A stretch of 64,000 nt of DNA from Actibacterium sp. XHP0104 (GTDB lineage: Bacteria; Pseudomonadota; Alphaproteobacteria; Rhodobacterales; Rhodobacteraceae), in contig NZ_JAOWLE010000001.1 in assembly GCF_025751515.1 (NCBI RefSeq), forward strand, positions 682,001 to 746,000, given 5' to 3'. How positions within the stretch are numbered: the stretch's first letter is position 1; every line of letters starts with the position of its first letter. Under the pieces are notes generated by a model. The model ran no database searches, had not been told where the DNA came from, and saw only the letters and a program-made list of their open reading frames with translations. The position numbers and the translations under genes were made by a program. This document shows positions 8,967 to 17,667 of the stretch, in pieces.

Positions 8967-10423
8967 TCGTACTGCTCCCGGTATTTGCGCACGATATAAA
9001 GGGCCAGCACGTTCAGACACAGCGTGATGACAAAGAGGGTCAGGCCCAGTGCAAAGGCCACCAGCGTTTCAGGGCTGGCGAAATCGGTGTCGCCGGTCAG
9101 CTGGCTGACGATTTTCACGGTGACGGTGGTCATGGCCTCGAACGGGTTGAGGCTCATCTTGGCGGCGGCCCCTGCCCCCAGCACCACGATCATGGTTTCC
9201 CCGATGGCGCGGCTTGCGGCCAGCAGGATGGCGCCGACGATGCCGGGCAGCGCTGCCGGAATGACCACCTGCTTGATGGTTTCCGATTTCGTGGCGCCCA
9301 GGCCCAGGCTGCCGTCGCGCATGGCCTGCGGCACGGCGTTGATGATGTCATCCGACAGCGAGCTGACAAACGGGATCAGCATGATGCCCATCACCAGGCC
9401 CGCCGTGGCGACCGAGGCCGAGCTTTCGCCCAGGCCTAGGGGTTGCGCGAAATAGTCGCGCAGCGCGGGGCCGACGGTGATCAGGGCGAAGAGGCCGTAA
9501 ACGATGGTGGGGATCCCGGCCAGGATCTCGATCGCGGGTTTGGCGGTGGCACGCAGCTTGGGGCCGGCATATTCCGACATGTAGATCGCCGCGAACAGCC
9601 CCACCGGCACCGCCACGACCAGCGCGATGAGCGAGATGTAAAGTGTGCCCCACAAGAGCGGCAGGATGCCCAGCTCGGAGCCGCCGCGGAAGTTGGGCGA
9701 CCAGGTGGGGCCAAAGAAGAACTCGGTCCAGGAATACTGGCCAAAGAAGTTGCGGGTCTCGAGCAGCATCGACATCACGATGCCCACCGTGGTGAGAATG
9801 GCGATGGTCGAGGCCAGGATCAACAGCGCCTTGACCGCGCGCTCGACCACATTGCGGGCGCGGAAATCGGCGGTGGTGCGGTACATGCCGAACACAAATC
9901 CGATCAGCGCAAGGCCCAGCACGGCGGCGGTCATCGCGGTGTTCGAGATGCTCTTGGCGCCGCGATAGGCCTGCGCGGCCTTGAGAACTTCGGGCTGCAC
10001 ATCCGACCCAAGGGCAACGCCGACCTCGCCCAGTCGGGCGCGCACATCGGTCAGATCGCTGCGCATGTTGCGGGCGTCATCTGCGCTGATGCTGCCTTTC
10101 GAGACCGCCAGGTCCAAGCCCTCGGCCACGCGGCGGACATCGGCCATGACCAGGCCGATGCTCGAGCCTTCGGCGACGATGCGTTCGGGGATCAGGTCGG
10201 CCACGCGGGTCTCGATGATGCGCGGCTGGATCAACAACCAGGCCGCCATCAGCAACAGCGCCGGCACCACTGCGGCAATCAGAACGTGATAGCCGTAATA
10301 GCCGGGCAGCGAATGCAGGTGACGGGCATCTCCGCCGGCCGATCGCAGCGCGCGCGCACGCCCCATCACCATTCCCGCAAGGCCCAGGCCAAGCACACAG
10401 AGCAGGATCCACAAGACAGGCAT
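8963..10423 (-). CDS. pstC: Phosphate ABC transporter permease PstC
   Basis: Partner permease of PstA, 486 residues. Like PstA it is longer than the E. coli protein (about 320): an extra N-terminal module of roughly 150 residues has two helices (about 1-20 and 45-68) and a periplasmic helical stretch. The core permease region follows, with SWTEFFFGPTW and the EAA loop LGLGATKSETIKQVVIPAAL. It lies 87 bases after pstS, with a hairpin in the gap that can lower expression relative to the binding protein. Confidence 0.97.
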   Translation of the reverse strand: MPVLWILLCVLGLGLAGMVMGRARALRSAGGDARHLHSLPGYYGYHVLIAAVVPALLLMAAWLLIQPRIIETRVADLIPERIVAEGSSIGLVMADVRRVAEGLDLAVSKGSISADDARNMRSDLTDVRARLGEVGVALGSDVQPEVLKAAQAYRGAKSISNTAMTAAVLGLALIGFVFGMYRTTADFRARNVVERAVKALLILASTIAILTTVGIVMSMLLETRNFFGQYSWTEFFFGPTWSPNFRGGSELGILPLLWGTLYISLIALVVAVPVGLFAAIYMSEYAGPKLRATAKPAIEILAGIPTIVYGLFALITVGPALRDYFAQPLGLGESSASVATAGLVMGIMLIPFVSSLSDDIINAVPQAMRDGSLGLGATKSETIKQVVIPAALPGIVGAILLAASRAIGETMIVVLGAGAAAKMSLNPFEAMTTVTVKIVSQLTGDTDFASPETLVAFALGLTLFVITLCLNVLALYIVRKYREQYE

Positions 10424-10454
10424 AACCGCCCCTTTGGTTTATTGAAAATGACCT

Positions 10455-10493
10455 AAAAGCAGAAAACGGGCGGCGCGAAATATGCGCCGCCCG
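10455..10493 (-). terminator. Intra-operon attenuator between pstS and pstC
   Basis: CGGGCGGCGC (10467-10476) and GCGCCGCCCG (10484-10493) form a 10-pair perfect stem with a 7-base loop. On the minus strand it is followed by TTTTCTGCTTTT. Lying between pstS and pstC, it should make most transcripts end after pstS, giving excess binding protein over permease. Confidence 0.75.
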
Positions 10494-10510
10494 GGTGACG
10501 CCGGGGCGTC

Positions 10511-11548
10511 TTAGTTGGTGACCATGGTGGCTTCGTCAGCGACAACAGCCTGGGTGTCAGCCAGTTCGGGGTCCGAAACCAGGCCGTATTCGGCCAGAGG
10601 GCCATCGGGGCCGGCGATCTCGTCCGAGACGAAGAATTCAGCGTATTCTTTCAGGCCGGGGATCACGCCGATATGGGCTTTCTTGATGTAGAAATACAGC
10701 GGGCGCGAGACCGGGTATTCGCCGGTGGCGATGCTTTCGGTCGAGGGAACGACGCCCGACATGGTCGCAACCTGCAGCTTGTCGGTGTTGTTCTCGTAAA
10801 AGGCCAGGCCGAAGACGCCGATGCCGTCCTTGTTGGCTTCGATGCGGGCCAGGGTCTCGGTGTAGTCGCCGTCGATGTCGACCGACATACCGTCGGTGCG
10901 CAGGGCGATACAGGCTTTCTCGGCGGCTTTCTTGTCGTCGCCGTTGGCGACCTTCAGAACCTCAAAATCACCGGTTTCTTCGCAACCAGCCAGGATCACT
11001 TTTTCTTCGAACACTTCACGGGTGCCGTGCTTGGTGCCGGGGATGAAGGCCTGGATCGGCTGCGCCGGGAAGGCGGGGTTCACGTCGGCCCAGGTTTTGT
11101 TCGGGTTGTCGACCAGCTGGCCGTCGACGACGATCTGTGCCGACAGGGCCTTGTACCAGTCAACCGGGGTGAACTCGAAGCCATTGCCTTTGATGTCGCT
11201 GGCAAAGACGATGCCGTCATAGCCGATGCGGACTTCGATGATGTCGGTCACGCCGGCTTCGGCACAGGCCTTGATCTCTTTGTCCTTGATCTTGCGCGAG
11301 GCGTTGGCCACGTCGATGGTGTTTTCGCCCACGCCTTCGCAGAAGCGCTTCAGGCCGGCCGACGAGCCGCCCGATTCAACGACGGGGGTCGGGAAGTCGA
11401 AGTTTTCGCCAAAGGCTTCGGCGACGATCGAGGCATAGGGCAGCACGGTCGACGAACCGGCAACCTGCACGTTGTCGCGGGCGGTGGCGGCGGTGGCCGA
11501 CACGGCAGCGATGGCCAGGGCCGAAGCGGTCAGTTTCACATAGGACAT
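10511..11548 (-). CDS. pstS: Periplasmic phosphate-binding protein
   Basis: High-affinity phosphate receptor, 345 residues. A signal peptide covers about residues 1-23 (cleavage near ATA-RD), then the phosphate-loop motif VAGSSTVLPYA at about 29-39 and the SGGSSAGLKRF stretch, which supplies further ligands. First gene of the pst operon and the one directly behind the Pho box. The downstream hairpin supports a higher level of this protein than of the permeases. Confidence 0.97.
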   Translation of the reverse strand: MSYVKLTASALAIAAVSATAATARDNVQVAGSSTVLPYASIVAEAFGENFDFPTPVVESGGSSAGLKRFCEGVGENTIDVANASRKIKDKEIKACAEAGVTDIIEVRIGYDGIVFASDIKGNGFEFTPVDWYKALSAQIVVDGQLVDNPNKTWADVNPAFPAQPIQAFIPGTKHGTREVFEEKVILAGCEETGDFEVLKVANGDDKKAAEKACIALRTDGMSVDIDGDYTETLARIEANKDGIGVFGLAFYENNTDKLQVATMSGVVPSTESIATGEYPVSRPLYFYIKKAHIGVIPGLKEYAEFFVSDEIAGPDGPLAEYGLVSDPELADTQAVVADEATMVTN

Positions 11549-11625
11549 GAAGAGCTCCTGAGTTTCTCGGTTATGGCCCGCAACAGCGTGGCCGATGAAG
11601 GCGTCCTAGGCCGCGTTGGCTATGG

Positions 11626-11658
11626 TTTTGTGACAGTTGTGTAACAGGAATATGACAA
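11626..11658 (-). promoter_or_regulatory. Pho box (PhoB operator) upstream of pstS, three 11-base repeats
   Basis: Read on the minus strand, three consecutive 11-base units are TTGTCATATTC, CTGTTACACAA and CTGTCACAAAA. PhoB binds 11-base direct repeats with a CTGTCAT-like core and A/T tail, so this is one full Pho box plus a third half unit. It lies 78-110 bases before the pstS start codon and faces it. Confidence 0.88.
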
Positions 11659-11676
11659 CCGCCGCAGTGCAGAAAA

Positions 11677-11691
11677 TTAACGTGAGGTTAA
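11677..11691. promoter_or_regulatory. Candidate CtrA box next to the Pho box
   Basis: TTAACGTGAGGTTAA is an exact TTAA-N7-TTAA, the core of the CtrA recognition site. It lies 18 bases on the far side of the Pho box, between phoR and pstS. A ctrA gene exists in this window at 40041-40754. Chance occurrence is possible since the motif is only eight fixed bases. Confidence 0.4.
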
Positions 11692-11718
11692 AATCGGGCC
11701 GTGTCCCGGGGGCGGGTG

Positions 11719-12753
11719 CTAAGTCATTGGCAGGATGACGGTAAACCGGCTGCCCTGCCCCGGCGTGCTTTCGATGCGAAAACGTCCGCGATGGCGGTTG
11801 ATGATGTGTTTGACGATGGCAAGCCCAAGGCCCGTGCCGCCCATTTCGCGCGATCTGTGACTGTCGACGCGGTAAAACCGTTCGGTCAGGCGCGGGATGT
11901 GAATCGGATCGAATCCCTCGCCCTTGTCGATCACGTCGATTCGCACGCCGGGGCCGCGAAAGGCGACTTCGCGTTCGGTATGTGACAGCTTGACCAGCAC
12001 CTCGCCGCCCGAGCCGCCGTATTTCACCGCGTTCTCGATCAGGTTCATGAACACCTGCAACAGTTGATCGGCGTCGCCGGGCACGCAAAGCGGCGCATCG
12101 CCCCCGGTAAGCGTGACGCTGACGCCCGAATCTTCGGCGACCGGGCGCAGGGTCTGGATGGCCGAGCGCACCAGTCCCGTCACATCCGCCTGGCCGCCCG
12201 GGCGCAGGCGTTCTTCGCTTTCGACGCGCGACAGCGACAGCAGATCGCGCACCAGGCGGTTCATCCGCTCGGCCTCGCGCTCCATGATGCCCAGAAAGCG
12301 TTCGCGCGCTGCGGCGTCGTCGCGGGCGGCGCCGCGCAGGGTTTCGATAAAGCCCAACAGCGCAGTCAGCGGGGTTTTCAGTTCGTGGCTGACATTGGCC
12401 ACGAAATCGCGGCGCATCTGGCCTGCCTTTTCGCGGTCGGTCACATCCTCAAAGGACAGCAGCACGCCTAGCCCGTCGACCGGCGCCGCGACCACGTCAT
12501 AGGTGGCATCGCGGCCGTGACCGCTGGTCAGAAAGCGCACCCGGCGGGTCTGACCCAGGCGCAGCGCCTCTTCGATCCCGTCAAGAATCGAGGGCTGGCG
12601 CAGGGCCGTCACATAATGGCGCCCGATCAATGCCGGGCCGAACATCACCTGGGCCGAGGGGTTGATCGCCAGAACCCGCTCATCCGCCCCGATCAGCACC
12701 ACCGGCAGGGGAATCGCATCAAGCGCTTTAGAGATCTGTTCGGTGGTCTGCAT
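11719..12753 (-). CDS. phoR: Phosphate regulon sensor histidine kinase
   Basis: Sensor kinase of 344 residues: an N-terminal PAS domain (about 8-100), then the dimerisation/phospho-acceptor helix with His123 in NVSHELKTPLTAL, and the HATPase domain with N box (NLIENAVKYGG), DKGEGF and GGTGLGLAI. No clear transmembrane segments are seen, unlike E. coli PhoR, so it is probably held at the membrane through PhoU/Pst contacts (inference). The ATG at 12753 has GGATAA about 9 bases upstream; an ATG at 12804 would add 17 residues but has no ribosome binding site. It precedes pstS on the same strand. Confidence 0.93.
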   Translation of the reverse strand: MQTTEQISKALDAIPLPVVLIGADERVLAINPSAQVMFGPALIGRHYVTALRQPSILDGIEEALRLGQTRRVRFLTSGHGRDATYDVVAAPVDGLGVLLSFEDVTDREKAGQMRRDFVANVSHELKTPLTALLGFIETLRGAARDDAAARERFLGIMEREAERMNRLVRDLLSLSRVESEERLRPGGQADVTGLVRSAIQTLRPVAEDSGVSVTLTGGDAPLCVPGDADQLLQVFMNLIENAVKYGGSGGEVLVKLSHTEREVAFRGPGVRIDVIDKGEGFDPIHIPRLTERFYRVDSHRSREMGGTGLGLAIVKHIINRHRGRFRIESTPGQGSRFTVILPMT

Positions 12754-12952
12754 GGTGTCGTTATCCGTGGCTTGGCTGGGCGGAACAGTTGCTGACTGTG
12801 GCATAATTGTAAACGCCTGCGGTGTCCTGTCGCAGGGCGGGAAAACTCAGGCCTTTATTTCAACCACAATGTGTATATCTTTGGCCAAACCGGAACAACG
12901 TTGGTTAATACGCCGCGTGGAAATGCGTGATTGCAAAGAAAGGCAATGCAAA

Positions 12953-13330
12953 GTGACGATGCGGCTTGGCCAGATTCTGACGCTGCCCGATGCAGCCCTG
13001 ACCGAGCCGTTGGCTCTTGCCGTGGGGCTGACGGGCGATGACCTGTTTCACTTCTCGGGCCAGCTGTCCGAAACCCGGGTGGAATATCTGCCGCTGATGC
13101 TGATTCATGCCGCTCTGGCGCGCGCGCCCTGGGCCGAGACCGTGATCACCCCGCTGGTGGCAGAGCATTTCGATGCGATGGATATGGCGGCCGAACTGGC
13201 GCTGGCCGACTACCGCGGCACCTATGCCGTCCTGGTGCCGCCCCTGCCCCGCCCGGCGATCATCCGGCGTGAACTGGCGGCGATCTGTCCGGGTGTGCAT
13301 ATCGAGCTGTGGACCCGCGCCCAGCACTAG
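12953..13330 (+). CDS. Hypothetical protein, about 125 residues
   Basis: I do not recognise this protein. It has no signal peptide or transmembrane helix; it is acidic to neutral and rich in Leu/Ala, ending ELWTRAQH. Two starts are possible: GTG at 12953, 9 bases after AAGG (12940-12943), or ATG at 12959 with poorer spacing; the first is chosen. It is transcribed divergently from phoR across a 200-base gap, and converges on the carbonic-anhydrase-like gene, whose stop is 8 bases away. Frame length and codon use (strong G/C third positions) support it being real. Confidence 0.6.
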   Translation: MTMRLGQILTLPDAALTEPLALAVGLTGDDLFHFSGQLSETRVEYLPLMLIHAALARAPWAETVITPLVAEHFDAMDMAAELALADYRGTYAVLVPPLPRPAIIRRELAAICPGVHIELWTRAQH

Positions 13331-13338
13331 GCCGGGGA

Positions 13339-13863
13339 TCAGTCCAGCTTGACCAGCCCGTTGCGGAAGCGGCGGCCGTTTTCCTGATATCCCCGCGCCG
13401 AGGCGCGCAGGCCCTCGATCTCTTCGTCGCTGAGCTGCCGCACGATCTTGCCGGGCGCGCCGATCACCATGCTGCCATCGGGAATTTCCTTGCCCTGCGG
13501 GATCAAGGCGCCGGCGCCGATCAGGCAGTTCTTGCCGATCTTGGCGCCGTTCAGCACTGTCGCGCCCATGCCGATCAGGCTTTCATCGCCAATGGTGCAG
13601 CCGTGCAGCATCACCTTGTGGCCGATCGTGCAATCGCGCCCGATGGTCAGAGGAAAGCCCCAGTCGGTGTGCAGCACGCAGTTTTCCTGCACGTTGCTGC
13701 CCTGGCCCACGGTGATCGGCTCGTTATCGCCGCGCAGGGTGCAGCCGAACCAGACCGTGGCATCGGCCTTGACCACGATCTTGCCAATCAGGTTGGCGTC
13801 GGGCGCAACCCAGCAGTCGTCGTCCAGCTCGGGTTTATGTCCATCCAGCGCGTAAAGGGTCAT
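13339..13863 (-). CDS. Gamma-carbonic-anhydrase-like hexapeptide-repeat protein
   Basis: A left-handed beta-helix protein of 174 residues built of hexapeptide repeats (about 15-145), with three His in the places used for zinc in gamma carbonic anhydrases (in [16 protein letters not shown]). The family (YrdA/PaaY/CaiE-like) includes carbonic anhydrases and inactive relatives, so activity is not certain. The C-terminal helix ([25 protein letters not shown]) is typical. It overlaps gmk by 4 bases (ATGA) and is last in the yicC-gmk unit. Confidence 0.9.
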   Translation of the reverse strand: MTLYALDGHKPELDDDCWVAPDANLIGKIVVKADATVWFGCTLRGDNEPITVGQGSNVQENCVLHTDWGFPLTIGRDCTIGHKVMLHGCTIGDESLIGMGATVLNGAKIGKNCLIGAGALIPQGKEIPDGSMVIGAPGKIVRQLSDEEIEGLRASARGYQENGRRFRNGLVKLD

Positions 13864-14501
13864 GTGCGGTCCTCGAATTCGGTGTTCAGGCTGCGCACAA
13901 AGGCATTCAGCCCGGTTTGACGGTCTCGTTTCAGGCGTTCGGCGATGATGATCGCCTGTAGCTGGTCGAAAGCGACATCGAGGTCGTTGTTGACCAGAAC
14001 ATAGTCATATTCGGCCCAATGGCTGATTTCGTCACGGCTTTTTTCCATCCGTCCGGCGATCACCTCGTCGCTGTCTTGTGCGCGGGTGCGCAGGCGGTTT
14101 TCCAGCTCGGCAATCGAGGGCGGCAAGATAAAGATCGACACCACGTCATGTTTGAGCGGCGAGTTGCGCACCTGCTGCCCGCCCTGCCAGTCGATGTCGA
14201 ACAGCACGTCATGGCCATCGGTAATGGCCTGTTCGACCGGGGCGCGCGGGCTGCCGTAGAAATTGCCGAACACCTGCGCATGTTCCAGCATGCCGTCATT
14301 GGCGACCAGATCCTGAAATTCGTCGCGCGACAGGAACAGGTATTCGCGGCCGTGCTCTTCGCCCGGGCGCGGGGCGCGGGTGGTGGCCGAGACCGAAAAG
14401 CGGAAATCTGCATCCCATTCCAGCAATCTGCGTGTGAGGGTCGATTTGCCCGCACCCGAGGGCGACGACAGGATGATCAACAATCCGCGGCGGTCGGCCA
14501 T
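13860..14501 (-). CDS. gmk: Guanylate kinase
   Basis: Phosphorylates GMP to GDP. The 213-residue protein has the P-loop [10 protein letters not shown] at residues 12-21, the GMP-binding segment [21 protein letters not shown] and the lid region [12 protein letters not shown]. The ATG at 14501 is preferred because GGAG stands 9 bases upstream; an in-frame GTG at 14507 is too close to it. It starts 6 bases past the yicC stop, a common alphaproteobacterial pairing. Confidence 0.97.
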   Translation of the reverse strand: MADRRGLLIILSSPSGAGKSTLTRRLLEWDADFRFSVSATTRAPRPGEEHGREYLFLSRDEFQDLVANDGMLEHAQVFGNFYGSPRAPVEQAITDGHDVLFDIDWQGGQQVRNSPLKHDVVSIFILPPSIAELENRLRTRAQDSDEVIAGRMEKSRDEISHWAEYDYVLVNNDLDVAFDQLQAIIIAERLKRDRQTGLNAFVRSLNTEFEDRT

Positions 14502-14507
14502 GGTCAC

Positions 14508-15398
14508 TTACTCCACGTTCTGAACCTGTTCGCGCATCTGATCGATCACCGCCTTGAGGTCAAGGCCGATCCGGGTCAGGTCGGTGGACTGCGATTTCGA
14601 GCACAGCGTATTGGCCTCGCGGTTGAATTCCTGCATCAGGAAATCCAGCTTGCGTCCCACCGGGCCATCCGTGGTCAGCAGCTCGCGCGCGGCGTCGACA
14701 TGGGCGCGCAGGCGGTCCAGCTCTTCGCGGATGTCGGCCTTGACGGCGATCAGGGCCAGTTCCTGCGCCACACGATCGGGGTCAGCTCCATCGGTATTTT
14801 CCATGACACGGGATAGATTTGCGCGCAAAGCTTCAGCCATTGCATCAAGACGGCGATCCGCCAGCCCGGCGGCGTCACTGGTCAGGCGCGCGATCTCGGC
14901 AATCTGGTCGTTCAGCACCGCTGTCAGCGCCGCGCCTTCGCGGGCGCGCATGGTGTTGAAGGCGTCGATCAGCGCCGGCAGATCGGCCATCAGCGCCTTG
15001 AGCAGCGGCGCGGTGTCGTCATCGGCCTGCCCTGCCTGTTGCACGCCCCGCATGGCCAGCACCTCGGCGGCGCTGGTTTGTCGCAGGGTCAGCCCGTGCG
15101 ACTGCGCCGCGCGTTCGACAGTGGCGATGCCGATCAGAGCGGCCTCCAGCGCGGTTGGGTCGATCGGCAGGGCCTCGGCGCCCGCCTCGCGGTTGACGCG
15201 CAGGTTCAGCGAGATATTGCCGCGCTTGATGCGCGCCGACAGCTCGGCACGGATCGCCTGTTCCAGACCGCCGACCCAGTCGGGCAGTCGCAGCCGCAGG
15301 TCCAGCCCCTTGGCGTTGACGCTGCGCATGTCCCATGTCCAGCGATAGCCCTCATTGCCGCCCTGGGCCGAGGCGAAGCCCGTCATCGAGTTAACCAT
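14508..15398 (-). CDS. YicC family endoribonuclease
   Basis: A 296-residue YicC/YloC family protein: opening MVNSMTGFASAQG, N-terminal domain to about 160, and the conserved C-terminal domain with ADIREELDRLRAHVD and GRKLDFLMQEFNREANTLCSKS, the family signature. YicC proteins of E. coli and Bacillus have been shown to be RNA-cleaving enzymes; the exact targets here are unknown. It heads the unit yicC-gmk-carbonic-anhydrase-like, divergent from the PAS protein gene. Confidence 0.93.
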   Translation of the reverse strand: MVNSMTGFASAQGGNEGYRWTWDMRSVNAKGLDLRLRLPDWVGGLEQAIRAELSARIKRGNISLNLRVNREAGAEALPIDPTALEAALIGIATVERAAQSHGLTLRQTSAAEVLAMRGVQQAGQADDDTAPLLKALMADLPALIDAFNTMRAREGAALTAVLNDQIAEIARLTSDAAGLADRRLDAMAEALRANLSRVMENTDGADPDRVAQELALIAVKADIREELDRLRAHVDAARELLTTDGPVGRKLDFLMQEFNREANTLCSKSQSTDLTRIGLDLKAVIDQMREQVQNVE

Positions 15399-15537
15399 CT
15401 GTTAGGAAATGCCTCCAGCACTGCGTTGATTTCTGTCAGATTAACACTTGGGTAACCTTTATTGCCCCAGCGTTACCACAGCCGTGGCTGTGGCGACAAC
15501 GGGCTGAGGGTCAGGGCGCGGGAATGACGGGTGCGCG

Positions 15538-16143
15538 ATGTGGAAAGATCGGGATAACACGGCCGATGTGGTGCAGCTGACGCGGTTTCGGGGCAACTCG
15601 AAGCACCGGCTGCTGAACGAGGTCGAGGCCTATTGGGACGGGCTGCGCCAGGGGCGCCCCCTGCCCGACCGGCAACAGCTTGATCCGCGCGGCTTGGCGC
15701 GGGCCTTGCCCTGCTGCTTTGTGCTGGAACGCGTCGCGCCGCAGGTGATGCGGTTTCGGCTGGCGGGTCAGCACCTGAATGAGCTGGCTGGGATGGAAAT
15801 GCGCGGCATGCCGTTCAGTGCGCTGTTCCTGCCCGAGGCCCGCGCGCAGATCGCCCCCGGCCTGGAGCGTCTGTGTGATGGGCCGCAGGCGCTGACCCTG
15901 TCGCTGCGAGGGGATGGCGGTTTTGGCCGGCCCGGGCTGGATGGCGAGATGGTGCTGTTGCCGATGCGTGGCGAGGATGGTGCCGTGAACCGCGTTCTGG
16001 GCTGTCTGACCACCGAGGGCCGGATCGGTCGCCAGCCCCGGCGGTTCGAGATCACCGCGCTGACCGCGCGCGATCTGGCCGCGCCCGTCCCGCAAAAAAG
16101 GCCGGACGCTGAACGCCCGGCCCTCTATCTGGTGAAATCCTGA
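15538..16143 (+). CDS. PAS domain (PAS_5 type) protein
   Basis: A 201-residue protein with a single PAS-like domain over about residues 25-165 (GRPLPDRQQLDPRGL; the core MRFRLAGQHLNELAGMEMRG; a later LLPMRGEDGAVNRVLG strand). The PAS_5 family is common and poorly studied in Alphaproteobacteria. No output domain is attached, so it would act by protein contact. Its 3' end, codons for QKRPDAERPA, also encodes the hairpin that terminates the convergent DAHP synthase gene. Transcribed alone, divergent from yicC. Confidence 0.8.
   Translation: MWKDRDNTADVVQLTRFRGNSKHRLLNEVEAYWDGLRQGRPLPDRQQLDPRGLARALPCCFVLERVAPQVMRFRLAGQHLNELAGMEMRGMPFSALFLPEARAQIAPGLERLCDGPQALTLSLRGDGGFGRPGLDGEMVLLPMRGEDGAVNRVLGCLTTEGRIGRQPRRFEITALTARDLAAPVPQKRPDAERPALYLVKS
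16094..16122 (-). terminator. Terminator for DAHP synthase gene, inside the convergent PAS gene
   Basis: GGCCGGACG (16100-16108) pairs with CGCCCGGCC (16114-16122), 8 of 9 pairs, with a 5-base loop. On the minus strand it is followed by six Ts (complement of 16094-16099). It lies 28 bases past the DAHP synthase stop codon, entirely within the last codons of the opposite-strand gene. Confidence 0.8.
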
Positions 16144-16149
16144 CGCCGT

Positions 16150-17517
16150 TTACATCACGGCGCGCTGGGACTCTTGCCGCATGTTCGACAGCTCTTCGGC
16201 GACCAAGAAGGCCAGTTCCAGCGACTGGCTGGCATTCAGGCGCGGATCGCAGGCGGTGTGATAGCGGTCAGACAGATCTTCGTCGGTGACGGCGCGCACG
16301 CCGCCGGTGCATTCGGTCACGTCCTTGCCGGTCATCTCGAAATGCACGCCGCCGGGGATGGTGCCCTCGGCCTTGTGGATGGCAAAGAACTCCTGCACCT
16401 CGCCCAGCACGTTTTCAAACGGCCGGGTCTTGTAGCCCGAGGCCGATTTGATCGTGTTGCCGTGCATCGGGTCGCAGGTCCAGACCACGTTGGCGCCCTC
16501 TTCGCGCACGGCCTTGATCAGGCGCGGCAGGTGATCGCCCACCTTGCCCGCGCCAAAGCGCGCGATCAGGGTCAGGCGGCCGGCCTCGTTCTCGGGGTTC
16601 AGTTTTTCCATCAGCACCTTGAGGTCTTCGGCCGTGGTGCTGGGGCCGCATTTCAGGCCGATCGGGTTGATCACGCCGCGGGCGAATTCGACATGCGCGC
16701 CGTCGGGCTGACGGGTGCGGTCGCCGATCCAGATCATGTGGCCCGAGCCGGCAATCGGCTGGCCGGTGGTGGAATCGATCCGGCAGAGCGCCTCTTCGTA
16801 TTCCAGCAGCAGCGCTTCGTGCGAGGTGTAGAAATCGACCTGGCTCATCTTGGCGGTGGTGTCGGCGGTGACGCCGGCGGCCGACATGAAATCCAGCGTG
16901 TCCGAGATGCGCTCGGCCATCTCGCGGTATTTCTCGGCCTCGTCACGGTCGGTAAAGCCCAGCGTCCAGCTGTGCACGCGGTGAATGTCGGCAAAACCGC
17001 CCTTGGAGAAGGCGCGCAGCAGGTTCAGCGAGGCCGCAGCCTGGGTATAGGCCTGCAACATGCGCTGCGGATCGGGCACGCGGGCCTCGGCGGTGAAATC
17101 AAAGCCGTTGACGATGTCGCCACGATAGCTGGGCAGCTCGACCCCGCCGATGGTTTCGGTGGCGGCCGAGCGCGGTTTGGCGAACTGGCCGGCCATGCGG
17201 CCCACCTTGATCACCGGCACCTTGGCGCCAAAGGTCAGCACGACCGCCATCTGCAACAGCACCTTGAAGGTGTCGCGGATGGTGTCGGCGCCGAATTCGG
17301 CAAAGCTTTCGGCGCAGTCGCCGCCTTGCAGCAGGAAGGCCTCGCCGCGCGAGGCGGCAGCCAGTTTCGCCTTGAGCGCGCGCGCCTCGCCCGCAAAGAC
17401 CAGAGGCGGATATTTTGCCAGCTGGGCCTCAACCGCGTTCAGTGCGTCCTGATCTAGATAATCAGGCATCTGCACCCGGGGCTTGGTGCGCCAGTCGGAT
17501 TTTTGCCATTTGGTCAT
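16150..17517 (-). CDS. Class II 3-deoxy-7-phosphoheptulonate (DAHP) synthase
   Basis: First enzyme of the shikimate pathway: condenses phosphoenolpyruvate and erythrose 4-phosphate. The 455-residue protein is of the class II (plant/Mycobacterium) type, with [14 protein letters not shown] (about residues 59-72), [29 protein letters not shown] and CDPMHGNT. The ATG at 17517 gives the usual opening [13 protein letters not shown]; a longer open frame upstream has no family similarity. aroB and aroK, later steps of the same pathway, are at 58.7-60.4 kb. Ends at the terminator in the neighbouring gene. Confidence 0.96.
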   Translation of the reverse strand: MTKWQKSDWRTKPRVQMPDYLDQDALNAVEAQLAKYPPLVFAGEARALKAKLAAASRGEAFLLQGGDCAESFAEFGADTIRDTFKVLLQMAVVLTFGAKVPVIKVGRMAGQFAKPRSAATETIGGVELPSYRGDIVNGFDFTAEARVPDPQRMLQAYTQAAASLNLLRAFSKGGFADIHRVHSWTLGFTDRDEAEKYREMAERISDTLDFMSAAGVTADTTAKMSQVDFYTSHEALLLEYEEALCRIDSTTGQPIAGSGHMIWIGDRTRQPDGAHVEFARGVINPIGLKCGPSTTAEDLKVLMEKLNPENEAGRLTLIARFGAGKVGDHLPRLIKAVREEGANVVWTCDPMHGNTIKSASGYKTRPFENVLGEVQEFFAIHKAEGTIPGGVHFEMTGKDVTECTGGVRAVTDEDLSDRYHTACDPRLNASQSLELAFLVAEELSNMRQESQRAVM

Positions 17518-17554
17518 TGTCTCGCTCCGAAACGTCGTTGTCAGGGCTGTGCTT

Positions 17555-17569
17555 ATACGCAAAGCGTAT
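17555..17569. promoter_or_regulatory. Palindrome ATACGC-AAA-GCGTAT between divergent genes
   Basis: A perfect 6-base inverted repeat with 3-base centre in the 150-base gap between the DAHP synthase gene and the GlxA-type regulator. Its size and place fit an operator, possibly for the adjacent regulator. The binding protein is unknown. Confidence 0.35.
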
Positions 17570-17667
17570 CGCCCTTGCCAGCCTGAAATCCCCGTGACGG
17601 GGCGTGTGCTCTTGATCCCGGCGGGCAAACCTGATTTCGCTAGAATGAGATAGGGAGAGAGCCACAC

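Noticed and set aside
12816-12838. Inverted repeat CCTGCG/CGCAGG upstream of phoR as a terminator
   Set aside because: Only six pairs and no T tract on either strand.
15391-15405. TTAA-N7-TTAG near the yicC start as a CtrA box
   Set aside because: It has a mismatch and overlaps the start codon; too weak to list as a site.
17518-17667. N-terminal extension of DAHP synthase to 17667
   Set aside because: The extra 50 residues have no family similarity, and the palindrome and promoter of the divergent gene lie there.
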